This document shows positions 53,152 through 60,494 of a stretch of 64,000 nucleotides of DNA, piece by piece. The notes under the pieces were generated by a model, which made no database searches, had not been told where the DNA came from, and saw nothing but the letters and a program-made list of their open reading frames with translations. The translations under genes were made by a program, and so were the position numbers. The DNA is from Olleya marilimosa CAM030 (lineage in GTDB: Bacteria; Bacteroidota; Bacteroidia; Flavobacteriales; Flavobacteriaceae). The stretch lies in the NCBI RefSeq assembly GCF_000518485.1, contig NZ_JADR01000009.1, positions 124,001 through 188,000 of the forward strand, given 5' to 3'. Position 1 is the first letter of the stretch, and every line of letters begins with the position of its first letter.

Positions 53152-53595
53152 ATGATACCTGAAGACGTAGAATCTTTTCTATCCACTACCGAAGAGCAAG
53201 AAATTGTTGAGGCTATACGTATAGCAGAAGACCATACGTCTGGAGAAATCCGTGTGCATATTGAAAACACTTGTAATGACAACCTTGAGGGTCGTGCATT
53301 ACAGGTGTTTTCTGTTTTAAAAATGCATAATACCAAAGACAGAAATGGTGTTTTAATTTATGTTGCTGTTAACGACCACAAATTTGGAATTTATGGCGAT
53401 AAAGGCATTAATAATCTTGTAGCAAAAGACTTTTGGGATAACACTAAATCAATTATCCAAAACCATTTTAAAAATGGTCATTTTAAACAAGGGTTAGTAG
53501 ACGGTATATTACATGCTGGACAACAACTAAAAAAACACTTTCCGGTCCAAGACAATGATACTAATCAGTTGACTAACACAATTTCTAAAGGATGA
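53152..53595 (+). CDS. TPM domain-containing protein, short form
   Basis: About 147 aa. A TPM (TLP18.3/Psb32/MOLO-1) domain is visible: DHTSGEIRVHIENTCND, GRALQVFSVLKMHNTKDRNGVLIYVAVNDHKFGIYGDKGINNLV, DFWDNTKSIIQNHFKNGHFKQGLVDGI. No signal peptide or membrane segment is seen, so it is probably cytoplasmic or membrane-associated via its partner. ATG at 53152 is preferred to an in-frame TTG at 53140 that would overlap the lemA stop. Its stop overlaps the next ATG (ATGA). Confidence 0.9.
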   Translation: MIPEDVESFLSTTEEQEIVEAIRIAEDHTSGEIRVHIENTCNDNLEGRALQVFSVLKMHNTKDRNGVLIYVAVNDHKFGIYGDKGINNLVAKDFWDNTKSIIQNHFKNGHFKQGLVDGILHAGQQLKKHFPVQDNDTNQLTNTISKG

Positions 53596-54461
53596 AATTA
53601 AATAAGCAACGAAAAGTAGCCTTCAAGCAAACGGTAAAACAATTTACAATGCCAATCATTGTAATGTTATTGTTATTATCGTTTACCACCAGTTTTGCAC
53701 AATTTAAAATACCAGAAAAGCCAGACCAAACCAATGGAGGACAAACTAGTGTTTATGATTATGCAAATTTATTATCTGCAAGTGAAAAAAGCACTTTAGA
53801 AAACAAATTAATAAAATACTCTGATACAACCTCAACACAAATTGTAGTTGCCATAATAGCATCCACAGATGGAGAATACATTAATTATTTAGGCACACAA
53901 TGGGCACATGCTTGGGGAATTGGTCAAGAAAAAGAAGATAATGGTGTATTTATTTTATTAGCTAGAAATGATCGTAAAATAAATATTAGTACTGGTTATG
54001 GAGTAGAGCATTTATTAACCGACGCTATGTCGCGTCGTATTATAGAAAGAGATATAATCCCATACTTTAAGCAAAATGATTATTATGGAGGCTTAAATCG
54101 TGGTGCTGATGCTATTTTTGAAGTCTTATCTGGAGCATATCAAGGCTCTAGACAAAACACCAATGCAGGAGACTTCCCTGTTGGATTTATTTTCTTTTTG
54201 TTTATTATTTTTATCATCATCCTAATTTCTATATCTAAAAACCAAAAAGGTGGCAACGGAACAGATAATTTTGGAGGAGGAAGCAACACAACACGAAGTA
54301 TTTTAGAAGCTATCATTTTAAGCAACTCTGGACGTGGAGGTTACAGAAGCGGTTCCGGTGGATTTGGAGGTGGTTTTGGAGGCTCTTCTGGAGGAGGCGG
54401 ATTTGGTGGAGGCTTCGGTGGAGGTGGCTTTGGAGGTGGAGGCGCTTCTGGAGGTTGGTAA
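53592..54461 (+). CDS. TPM domain-containing membrane protein with Gly-rich C-terminus
   Basis: A 289-aa protein: signal peptide (hydrophobic block about 20-37, ending TTSFAQ), TPM domain (about 45-185, with VYDYANLLSASEKSTLENKL, YINYLGTQWAHAWGIGQEKEDNGVFILLARNDRKINISTGYGVE), one membrane helix (about 195-215) and a tail of about 40 residues that is mostly Gly, Phe and Ser (GGGFGGGFGGGGFGGG). This TPM protein type is usually paired with LemA, as here. The Gly-rich tail may be a low-complexity contact surface. Confidence 0.93.
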   Translation: MKLNKQRKVAFKQTVKQFTMPIIVMLLLLSFTTSFAQFKIPEKPDQTNGGQTSVYDYANLLSASEKSTLENKLIKYSDTTSTQIVVAIIASTDGEYINYLGTQWAHAWGIGQEKEDNGVFILLARNDRKINISTGYGVEHLLTDAMSRRIIERDIIPYFKQNDYYGGLNRGADAIFEVLSGAYQGSRQNTNAGDFPVGFIFFLFIIFIIILISISKNQKGGNGTDNFGGGSNTTRSILEAIILSNSGRGGYRSGSGGFGGGFGGSSGGGGFGGGFGGGGFGGGGASGGW

Positions 54462-54508
54462 TGTTTTTTTTGGAAGAAAAAGTATTTTATATCTGTGCCT
54501 AGCGAAAT

Positions 54509-55123
54509 ATGAGAAAAACAATAATATTGGTATTTGGAGTTATAATTTTACAATTGAATTTATCTTGTAAATCTCAATATTCTACTACTGAACTTAATAA
54601 AAATTTTACGTCAGAACAGGTAGCGGATTTGTACAAAATTACCGAATTCTTCAAGTCGGAAATGTGTTTGCATTTGGATTCTGATTTTAAAACTTGTTTT
54701 GAACGTACACCACACGAATATTTGGAAGCGACAGGAAATCCCTTTTGGATGAATATTGACTTTGAAAAACAAAAGAAACTATACAGTCAAATTTCGCAAA
54801 CAACTTTTAATGAAATTTGGAATTTTGGAAAAGCCTCTTATCCTGACAGCGGATTAGAATTAAAAAGCATTGGAGCTGTTTATAATGGAAAATATCAAAA
54901 ATTCTTAAGTGATTTTGGAAATCATAACAAGGCTATAAAAAAATATGCAGAACGAATTGCTGAAGCAGGCGATTTTGTTTCGTTGTATTTAACATATTGG
55001 CAAATTTTAAAATACAAAAAAGATTTTAACTTAAATGACCCAAATATTCAACTAATTATAGCAATCCATTACTTATCACTTAATGACCAAGAAAAAAGAA
55101 AAGACAAATGGGAATTGGAATAA
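54509..55123 (+). CDS. Predicted lipoprotein of unknown function
   Basis: A 204-aa protein with lipoprotein signal MRKTIILVFGVIILQLNLSC (Cys20). The mature part is mostly helical, with a Cys pair (Cys50s and Cys60s in EMCLHLDSDFKTCFERTPHEYLE), and no recognised domain. It begins 47 bases after the TPM gene and is followed 12 bases later by another unknown gene, so the pair may be a unit. I cannot assign a function. Confidence 0.7.
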   Translation: MRKTIILVFGVIILQLNLSCKSQYSTTELNKNFTSEQVADLYKITEFFKSEMCLHLDSDFKTCFERTPHEYLEATGNPFWMNIDFEKQKKLYSQISQTTFNEIWNFGKASYPDSGLELKSIGAVYNGKYQKFLSDFGNHNKAIKKYAERIAEAGDFVSLYLTYWQILKYKKDFNLNDPNIQLIIAIHYLSLNDQEKRKDKWELE

Positions 55124-55135
55124 AAATAAGAACTT

Positions 55136-55654
55136 ATGAAAGCAAGAGATGTTTTAAATGATTGTAAATTAACTTGCTGGGAATTAAAGGATGCTCTAGA
55201 GAAAAACGATCAAAAGTTAATTCGTGTTCGTTGGATTACTTGTCTAACTTTCCTCAGAATGGTTGGCCATGTTCTGCATAAAATCGACCAACCAAATTAT
55301 CCTAATAAGCAGAATGCATTTGATCTACTTTATTCAGCTAAAAAAAATGATTCGTTGTTCAAAGATTTCATTGAAAAAGAACGAAATAATGCATTGAAAA
55401 GTTATCAAATAGATTTAATTGAAACTAAAAATCTTGTGGAAGCTGAAGTGGGATTACTTCTTGAAGATGGAGGAAGGTTTTTAACTGAATCTGGTGAGCG
55501 TTTTATCCTTGAGGGATCTGAGAAAGCTATTCATTTTGCCAAGAAAACTGGTGATTCGAATAACGAAGAAAGACCTGATTATTGGATTGACAAAGCGATT
55601 TCTTGGTGGGAAACATATTTGCACGAGCTAAATAAAAAAATAAACGCCACCTAA
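55136..55654 (+). CDS. Protein of unknown function with an internal short repeat
   Basis: A 172-aa soluble, mainly helical protein without signal peptide. Residues 107-127 hold a two-fold repeat, LLLEDGGRFLTE / SGERFILEG, reminiscent of E/G-rich beta repeats in some phage-associated proteins. The N-terminal part (LTCWELKDALEKNDQKLIRVRW) and the WWETYLHEL end are conserved-looking but unrecognised. The stop codon TAA sits inside ACCTAAC, which fits the integron core RYYYAAC; no matching second half is found. Probably an accessory gene; function unknown. Confidence 0.6.
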   Translation: MKARDVLNDCKLTCWELKDALEKNDQKLIRVRWITCLTFLRMVGHVLHKIDQPNYPNKQNAFDLLYSAKKNDSLFKDFIEKERNNALKSYQIDLIETKNLVEAEVGLLLEDGGRFLTESGERFILEGSEKAIHFAKKTGDSNNEERPDYWIDKAISWWETYLHELNKKINAT

Positions 55655-55813
55655 CAACACACATAATTTATTGCTAGTTTTAGCCTACTCACTAACATTC
55701 CTGACGAATATTCTATTTGTATTTTATTTAGTAACTTCATTGCTTATATAATTCAACTAATCTTATCCAAACTTGTTGTAACATAGTTTAATAGACATAC
55801 AAAACCAACAGTT
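55655..55813. other. AT-rich intergenic region, possible remnant of a dispersed accessory repeat
   Basis: No ORF. The sequence right after the gene, AACAACACACATAATTTATTGC then CATTCCTGACGAATATTC, resembles gene-end sequences I recall repeatedly behind accessory genes in Bacteroidota. Not confirmed. Confidence 0.35.
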
Positions 55814-57157
55814 ATGAAGTCACATAAAATATCCGTCTATTTAGTAATAACTATATCATTACTATTTTCTTCAAACTTATATTCCCAATTTGCAAATCCA
55901 ATTTTGGTGGAATCCAACACAGGATTAATTACTAATATTATAACAGCAGATATTCATAATGATAATTTAAAGGATATTATAATTACAAAAAAGTTTTCTA
56001 CCAATAGTCTTATTTCTTATTACTTAAACCAAGGTAATCTCAACTTTAGCTCAGAGGTTTCAATAGCAACAGGAAGTAGTCAAGTGACCAATATTGCTGT
56101 AGGAGATTTTGATAATAATAATTGGCTTGATATTGTAAGCATTGGAGATGCTACAAATTCTGTGACGCTACATATGAATAACTCCATGTCATTTTCGTCA
56201 CAAATTCTTGATTCATTTGCTTTTTTTGAAAGTGATATTGATGTGGTTGATTTAGACAATGACAACAATTTAGATATTGTAGCCATAGGTGGTACCACTT
56301 TAAAAGTATACCATAATAATGGGATGGCTAATTTTACATCTCAAACCATTACAGGACCAATTGAGGATTTTTTTGATATAACTATTAGTGATATTGACGC
56401 TGATGGCTTTGAAGACGTTATTACTGGTGGAAGTAACATTTCGGTTTATAAAAACAATAATGGAACCTTAAGTTACGATGCTGTTAGAAGCAATCAAATA
56501 CCTAGTACATTTAATCTTTTTGTTAGGTTAGTAGATATTGATAATGATGGTGATGTAGATTTATTTAGCGAAAATGACAATTCAACTGGTATTAGATGGA
56601 TGAAAAATGACGGTAATGGCAATTTTACTAATCTGCAAATTATAGACCCAACTGCAATAAACGTAAGATCAGGAACATTAAAGGATTTTAACAATGACAA
56701 CGATTTAGACTTTATTATAATTAAAGATTTTAATCTGTACTTATATACAAATGATGGTTTTGGTAATTTTAGTGCTCCAATTCTTATTCATGATGCGCCA
56801 ACTATCATAAGTGTTATTGCGTCAGAAGACCTAAATAATAATGGCTTAGAAGACCTTATATGGTCAGCAGATTTATCCATTCAAGAAAATAATTTATTAT
56901 TATCTAATGAGGAATTTTTAGCCAGTAATACTTTAGTAAAGATCTATCAACAGCCTTCCTCTGAAAACTTGTATTTAGATAGTCCTGAAAATGGAGTTTT
57001 GAATATATTAAACGTAAAAGGTCAAATAATTTATAAAAATCTACCAATAAAAAAAGGGAGAAACTTTTTAAATAAAGAATTAGCACCACACTTATACTTT
57101 TTCAAAATAGACATAAATACCAATACAACTATAACAAAAAAGGTAGTCATAAACTAA
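55814..57157 (+). CDS. FG-GAP/VCBS-repeat protein with T9SS-type C-terminus
   Basis: A 447-aa exported protein. After a signal peptide (about 1-25, ending LYSQF) come about six FG-GAP/VCBS repeats with calcium-binding DxDxD motifs: DFDNNNWLDIVSIG, DLDNDNNLDIVAIGG, DIDADGFEDVITGG, DIDNDGDVDLFSEND, DFNNDNDLDFIII. This predicts an integrin-alpha-like beta-propeller fold that binds Ca2+. The C-terminal 80 residues (VKIYQQPSSENLYL to KKVVIN) form a type A T9SS sorting domain. It is probably a secreted adhesin or binding protein; ligand unknown. Confidence 0.9.
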   Translation: MKSHKISVYLVITISLLFSSNLYSQFANPILVESNTGLITNIITADIHNDNLKDIIITKKFSTNSLISYYLNQGNLNFSSEVSIATGSSQVTNIAVGDFDNNNWLDIVSIGDATNSVTLHMNNSMSFSSQILDSFAFFESDIDVVDLDNDNNLDIVAIGGTTLKVYHNNGMANFTSQTITGPIEDFFDITISDIDADGFEDVITGGSNISVYKNNNGTLSYDAVRSNQIPSTFNLFVRLVDIDNDGDVDLFSENDNSTGIRWMKNDGNGNFTNLQIIDPTAINVRSGTLKDFNNDNDLDFIIIKDFNLYLYTNDGFGNFSAPILIHDAPTIISVIASEDLNNNGLEDLIWSADLSIQENNLLLSNEEFLASNTLVKIYQQPSSENLYLDSPENGVLNILNVKGQIIYKNLPIKKGRNFLNKELAPHLYFFKIDINTNTTITKKVVIN

Positions 57158-57349
57158 ATATTATTAATCATACAAAAGTGGACTAACAACCCTTTATTTA
57201 ATCTTTTAAAATCCGCGAGATTTTTCCTCTTGGGTTTGTATGTGTTAAATTAAATGATTGAGACGCGGAACTTACCAATTACAACAATCCAAACAATTAA
57301 AAATTGAAGTATATAGACAAATTCAAACAAAAAAAGTAACTTTACAAAA
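57158..57349. other. Non-coding upstream part of the riboswitch leader
   Basis: No credible gene. AT-rich DNA between the FG-GAP gene and the riboswitch, presumably holding the promoter of the thi operon; no unambiguous TTTG/TAnnTTTG pair at the right spacing was found. Confidence 0.5.
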
Positions 57350-57426
57350 TCGTTAGGGGTGCCCAAATATGGCTGAGATTATACCCTATGAACCTGATAT
57401 GTTTAACAACAGCGGAGGGAAACGAG
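57350..57426 (+). promoter_or_regulatory. TPP (thi-box) riboswitch
   Basis: The conserved TPP aptamer is complete: GGGGTGCCC at 57356-57364, GGCTGAGATTATACCC (pyrimidine-sensing arm), GAACCTGATATG, and AACAGCGGAGGGAA at the P1-closing side, with outer helix ATCGTT/AACGAG closing the molecule. Binding of thiamine pyrophosphate would lower expression of the thiamine salvage operon that begins with thiM at 57517. Confidence 0.96.
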
Positions 57427-57427
57427 C

Positions 57428-57459
57428 CTTGTACATAATTGCATATATAATTATACAAG
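57428..57459 (+). promoter_or_regulatory. Hairpin between TPP aptamer and terminator
   Basis: CTTGTACATAATT and AATTATACAAG form a stem with one bulge. It lies between the aptamer and the terminator stem and shares its last base with it, suggesting a folding switch (antiterminator-like or spacer) in the attenuator. Confidence 0.55.
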
Positions 57460-57491
57460 CCACTTTCGCAGCTACGAAAGTGGCTTTTTTT
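57459..57491 (+). terminator. Riboswitch-controlled intrinsic terminator (attenuator)
   Basis: A perfect 10-bp stem GCCACTTTCG / CGAAAGTGGC with a CAGCTA loop is followed by seven T, 26 bases before the thiM ATG. Its position right after the TPP aptamer indicates control by premature termination. Confidence 0.85.
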
Positions 57492-57516
57492 ATTATAAAA
57501 ATTGACAATAAATACT

Positions 57517-58290
57517 ATGTCTAAAAAACAACAATTCAACAAAATTTTAAATGAATTAAAAGTACAGGCACCTTTAGTTCATAACATCACCAATTATGTA
57601 GTAATGAATACTACTGCCAATGCATTACTAGCTATTGGCGCATCACCAGTTATGGCGCATGCAATTGAAGAGGTCGAAGAGATTACTTCCATTGCTTCAG
57701 CTTTGGTAATTAACATGGGAACGCTAAGCCCAAAATGGGTTGAAGCAATGGAATTAGCCATTAAAAAAGCAAATCAACTTAATATACCAGTTGTTTTTGA
57801 CCCTGTAGGTGTAGGTGCTTCTTCCTACAGAACTGAAACTGCTTTAAGCATTATAGAAAAATACAAACCTTCGGTTATTAGAGGGAATGCATCAGAAATT
57901 TTAGCATTAACTCAATTAAGCAACAAGACTAAAGGTGTTGATAGTACAATAAGTTCAGAAAATGCATTAAATGCAGCTCAAGAGCTTTCCAAAAAATTAA
58001 ATAGTACCATTGTTATAAGTGGTGCTGTAGATTATATTATTACAGGAAACCTTATTGATAAAGTAACCAAAGGAAAACCTATTATGGCCAAAGTTACTGG
58101 AATGGGTTGTACTGCGACTAGCATTATTGGATCTTGCATAGCAGTAAACCAAAACTACCATGTTGCTTCATATATGGCAATGGAATTAATGGGTAAAGCT
58201 GGTAATATGGCTGAAAAAATATCAAAAGGAACTGGGAGTTTTCAAGTAAATTTCCTTGATGCTTTATATCAAATTGCTAATAAAGAATGA
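57517..58290 (+). CDS. thiM: Hydroxyethylthiazole kinase
   Basis: About 257 aa. ThiM phosphorylates the thiazole moiety HET, a salvage step of thiamine synthesis. Signature blocks: PLVHNITNYVVMNTTANALLAIGASPVMAHA, VFDPVGVGASSYRTETA and KVTGMGCTATSIIGSC with the conserved Cys. ATG at 57517 is chosen over in-frame TTG at 57502. It is the first gene after the TPP riboswitch, and its TGA overlaps the thiE ATG (ATGA). All four thi genes overlap, so one transcript is certain to be likely. Confidence 0.96.
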   Translation: MSKKQQFNKILNELKVQAPLVHNITNYVVMNTTANALLAIGASPVMAHAIEEVEEITSIASALVINMGTLSPKWVEAMELAIKKANQLNIPVVFDPVGVGASSYRTETALSIIEKYKPSVIRGNASEILALTQLSNKTKGVDSTISSENALNAAQELSKKLNSTIVISGAVDYIITGNLIDKVTKGKPIMAKVTGMGCTATSIIGSCIAVNQNYHVASYMAMELMGKAGNMAEKISKGTGSFQVNFLDALYQIANKE

Positions 58291-58931
58291 AACATGTTGA
58301 TTATTCTTTAATGTATGTTACTGATGAACGAATAACTGACGATTCACAGTTTTTACAAATTTTAGAATCTAGTTTAAAAGGTGGTGTTAGTATAGTTCAA
58401 CTAAGAGAAAAAAAACTAAATACAAAAGCATTTTATAATCGAGCATTAGCTGTTAATAAGCTTTGTTTAAAATATAATATTCCACTTATTATTAATGACA
58501 GAATAGATATTGCTTTAGCCATAGATGCTGATGGTATTCATATTGGTCAAAAAGATTTGCCTGCTCCTATTGCTAGGAAGCTATTAGGAAAAAATAAAAT
58601 TATAGGTTGGTCTGTAAGTAATGTAAAACAAGCTTTAGAAGCTAACAATTTAGACGTGAATTATATTGGTATATCTCCAATTTTTATTACTAATACAAAA
58701 ACTAAAGATTTAGACTTGCCTTTAGGTATTGAAGGCTTAAAAGAAATAAAAAAAATATGCAATAAACCCATTATTTGTATTGGAGGCATCAACAACAAAA
58801 ATACCGCAAGTATAATACAAAATGGATCTGATGGCATAGCAATAGTTTCGGCTATTTCTCAAGCTAATAATCCAGAACAAGCAACAACACAATTAAAAAA
58901 AATTATATGTCAAACTGGTACGAAAAAATAA
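58287..58931 (+). CDS. thiE: Thiamine-phosphate synthase
   Basis: A 214-aa TIM-barrel enzyme joining HMP pyrophosphate and thiazole phosphate to thiamine phosphate. The motifs GVSIVQLREKKLNTKAF, DADGIHIGQKDLPA, IGWSVSNVKQAL and YIGISPIFITNTKTK are all typical of ThiE, with the closing GGINNKNTASII phosphate-binding loop. It overlaps thiM by 4 bases and tenA by 25 bases. Confidence 0.95.
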   Translation: MKHVDYSLMYVTDERITDDSQFLQILESSLKGGVSIVQLREKKLNTKAFYNRALAVNKLCLKYNIPLIINDRIDIALAIDADGIHIGQKDLPAPIARKLLGKNKIIGWSVSNVKQALEANNLDVNYIGISPIFITNTKTKDLDLPLGIEGLKEIKKICNKPIICIGGINNKNTASIIQNGSDGIAIVSAISQANNPEQATTQLKKIICQTGTKK

Positions 58932-59560
58932 ATTTAAAAACAGCACACATTTTAGAACAAATAAAAGCACATAGTTTTATACAAGAGCTTATGGCTGGAA
59001 CGCTTCCAAAAGACATATTTTATTTTTATATAAATCAAGACGCTATTTATTTATCAGAATACAAAAAGATTCTAGCACAAATAGGTATAAAATGTTTAGA
59101 TGAAAATGATACACAGTTTTTTTTGAATGCAGCCACAGGGATCATAAATGTAGAAAATGCCTTGCATCAAAATTTTCTTAATCAAAAAACTATTACAAAC
59201 GAAGCTTCAATAACATGCGAACTATATATAAGTTACTTATCGCGTATGGTACATACTAAATCTTTAGAAGAAGGTCTTGCTGCTGTGCTTCCATGTTTTA
59301 CTATTTACCAACAAATAGGAGATTATATTTTAGCCAATCAGACAAATAAAAATAATAATCCTTACCAAGATTGGATAAACACTTATGGAGGTGAAGCGTT
59401 TGCAAATTCAGTAAAAAAAGCTATTGAAATAACTAATAATCATACAGTTAAAGCATCACCAGAGCAAATAAATAATATGAATAAAGCCTTTGAAAAAGCT
59501 TCAAAATTAGAATGGATGTTTTGGGATAGTGCTTATAATAAAGAATCATGGAAAATATAA
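58907..59560 (+). CDS. tenA: Thiaminase II / aminopyrimidine aminohydrolase family protein
   Basis: A 217-aa TenA_C family protein that salvages HMP from degraded thiamine by hydrolysing aminopyrimidines. Conserved parts: LMAGTLPKDIFYFYINQDAIYLSEY, the active Cys in LAAVLPCFTIYQQIGDY, and the C-terminal Glu in KLEWMFWDSAYNKESW. Its product would feed ThiD. The ATG at 58907 lies 25 bases inside thiE, and it overlaps thiD by 13 bases. Confidence 0.95.
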   Translation: MSNWYEKINLKTAHILEQIKAHSFIQELMAGTLPKDIFYFYINQDAIYLSEYKKILAQIGIKCLDENDTQFFLNAATGIINVENALHQNFLNQKTITNEASITCELYISYLSRMVHTKSLEEGLAAVLPCFTIYQQIGDYILANQTNKNNNPYQDWINTYGGEAFANSVKKAIEITNNHTVKASPEQINNMNKAFEKASKLEWMFWDSAYNKESWKI

Positions 59561-60363
59561 AAACACCCTACAAAAGTGTATTAACAATTGCAGGAAGCGA
59601 TTCTGGTGGTTGTGCAGGAATACAGGCTGATATTAAAAGTATTTCGGCATGTGGTGTATTTGCAGCAAGTGTTATTACTGCATCTACTGCGCAAAACACA
59701 AAAGGGGTCTTTGATATACATCCTATGCCTATTTTGCATATTGAAAAACAACTGGATGCTGTGTTTTCTGATATTAATTTTGATGCCATAAAAATAGGCA
59801 TGCTCCATTCTTGTGAAGTTATTGAGTTAGTTGGTATAAAATTATCTCAATACAATGCTAAAAACGTTGTAATAGATCCTGTTATGATAGCCACATCAGG
59901 CGACAAGTTAATTACAGACCAAGCTATAGATTGCTTAAAAAAATTATTACCAAAAGCATTACTTATTACTCCAAACAGCAAGGAGGCAGAAACATTAATT
60001 GGATATGCAATTAATACAAATAATGCTAAAACTGCTGCAAAAGATATAGGATTAACGTTTAAAACATCTGTTTTATTAAAAGGTGGTCATTTAGAAGATT
60101 CAACAGACGATATGTTTGATGTATTATATAACTATTCTACTAATAAAATTTCTGTATATAGAAACCCAAGAATAAACACAAATAACACACATGGTACAGG
60201 TTGTAGTTTATCATCAAGCATAGCTGCATTTTTAAGCAAAGACGATGACTTAGAGTATGCTGTTAAGCAAGCTTGTGAATATATAAACGTGGCAATTGCT
60301 AATGGGAAAAACAAAATTTTAGGACATGGAAATGGTCCTATAAATCACTTTGGATTAAAATAA
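59548..60363 (+). CDS. thiD: Bifunctional hydroxymethylpyrimidine/phosphomethylpyrimidine kinase
   Basis: A 271-aa ribokinase-like enzyme making HMP pyrophosphate for ThiE by two phosphorylations. Motifs: LTIAGSDSGGCAGIQADIKSI at the N-terminus (one Gly of the usual GGG is Cys), NVVIDPVMIATSGDKLI, LITPNSKEAETLIG and the catalytic end NNTHGTGCSLSSSIAAFL with the GTGC anion hole. It ends the operon, followed by a strong terminator. Confidence 0.96.
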   Translation: MENIKTPYKSVLTIAGSDSGGCAGIQADIKSISACGVFAASVITASTAQNTKGVFDIHPMPILHIEKQLDAVFSDINFDAIKIGMLHSCEVIELVGIKLSQYNAKNVVIDPVMIATSGDKLITDQAIDCLKKLLPKALLITPNSKEAETLIGYAINTNNAKTAAKDIGLTFKTSVLLKGGHLEDSTDDMFDVLYNYSTNKISVYRNPRINTNNTHGTGCSLSSSIAAFLSKDDDLEYAVKQACEYINVAIANGKNKILGHGNGPINHFGLK

Positions 60364-60427
60364 CTGCATGAATTAAAAATACTAAACCATTAATAATCCA
60401 CATAAATTAATCACATATTATACAACA

Positions 60428-60465
60428 CAAAAGCAGCTTACGTTTTAAGGTAAGCTGCTTTTTTA
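60428..60465 (+). terminator. Intrinsic terminator of the thi operon
   Basis: AAAAGCAGCTTAC and GTAAGCTGCTTTT pair perfectly around GTTTTAAG and are followed by T's. It also lies close to the stop of the convergent outer-membrane protein gene. Confidence 0.9.
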
Positions 60466-60494
60466 TCTTAGACTTTGGATAGGTTACGGACTAA

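Noticed and set aside
54318-54570. Frames in the Gly-rich tail of the TPM gene
   Set aside because: Low-complexity GGN codons keep all frames open; no protein signal.
55651-55813. Complete integron attC site
   Set aside because: Only a left half core ACCTAAC fits; no matching GTTRRRY core and no integrase in the window.
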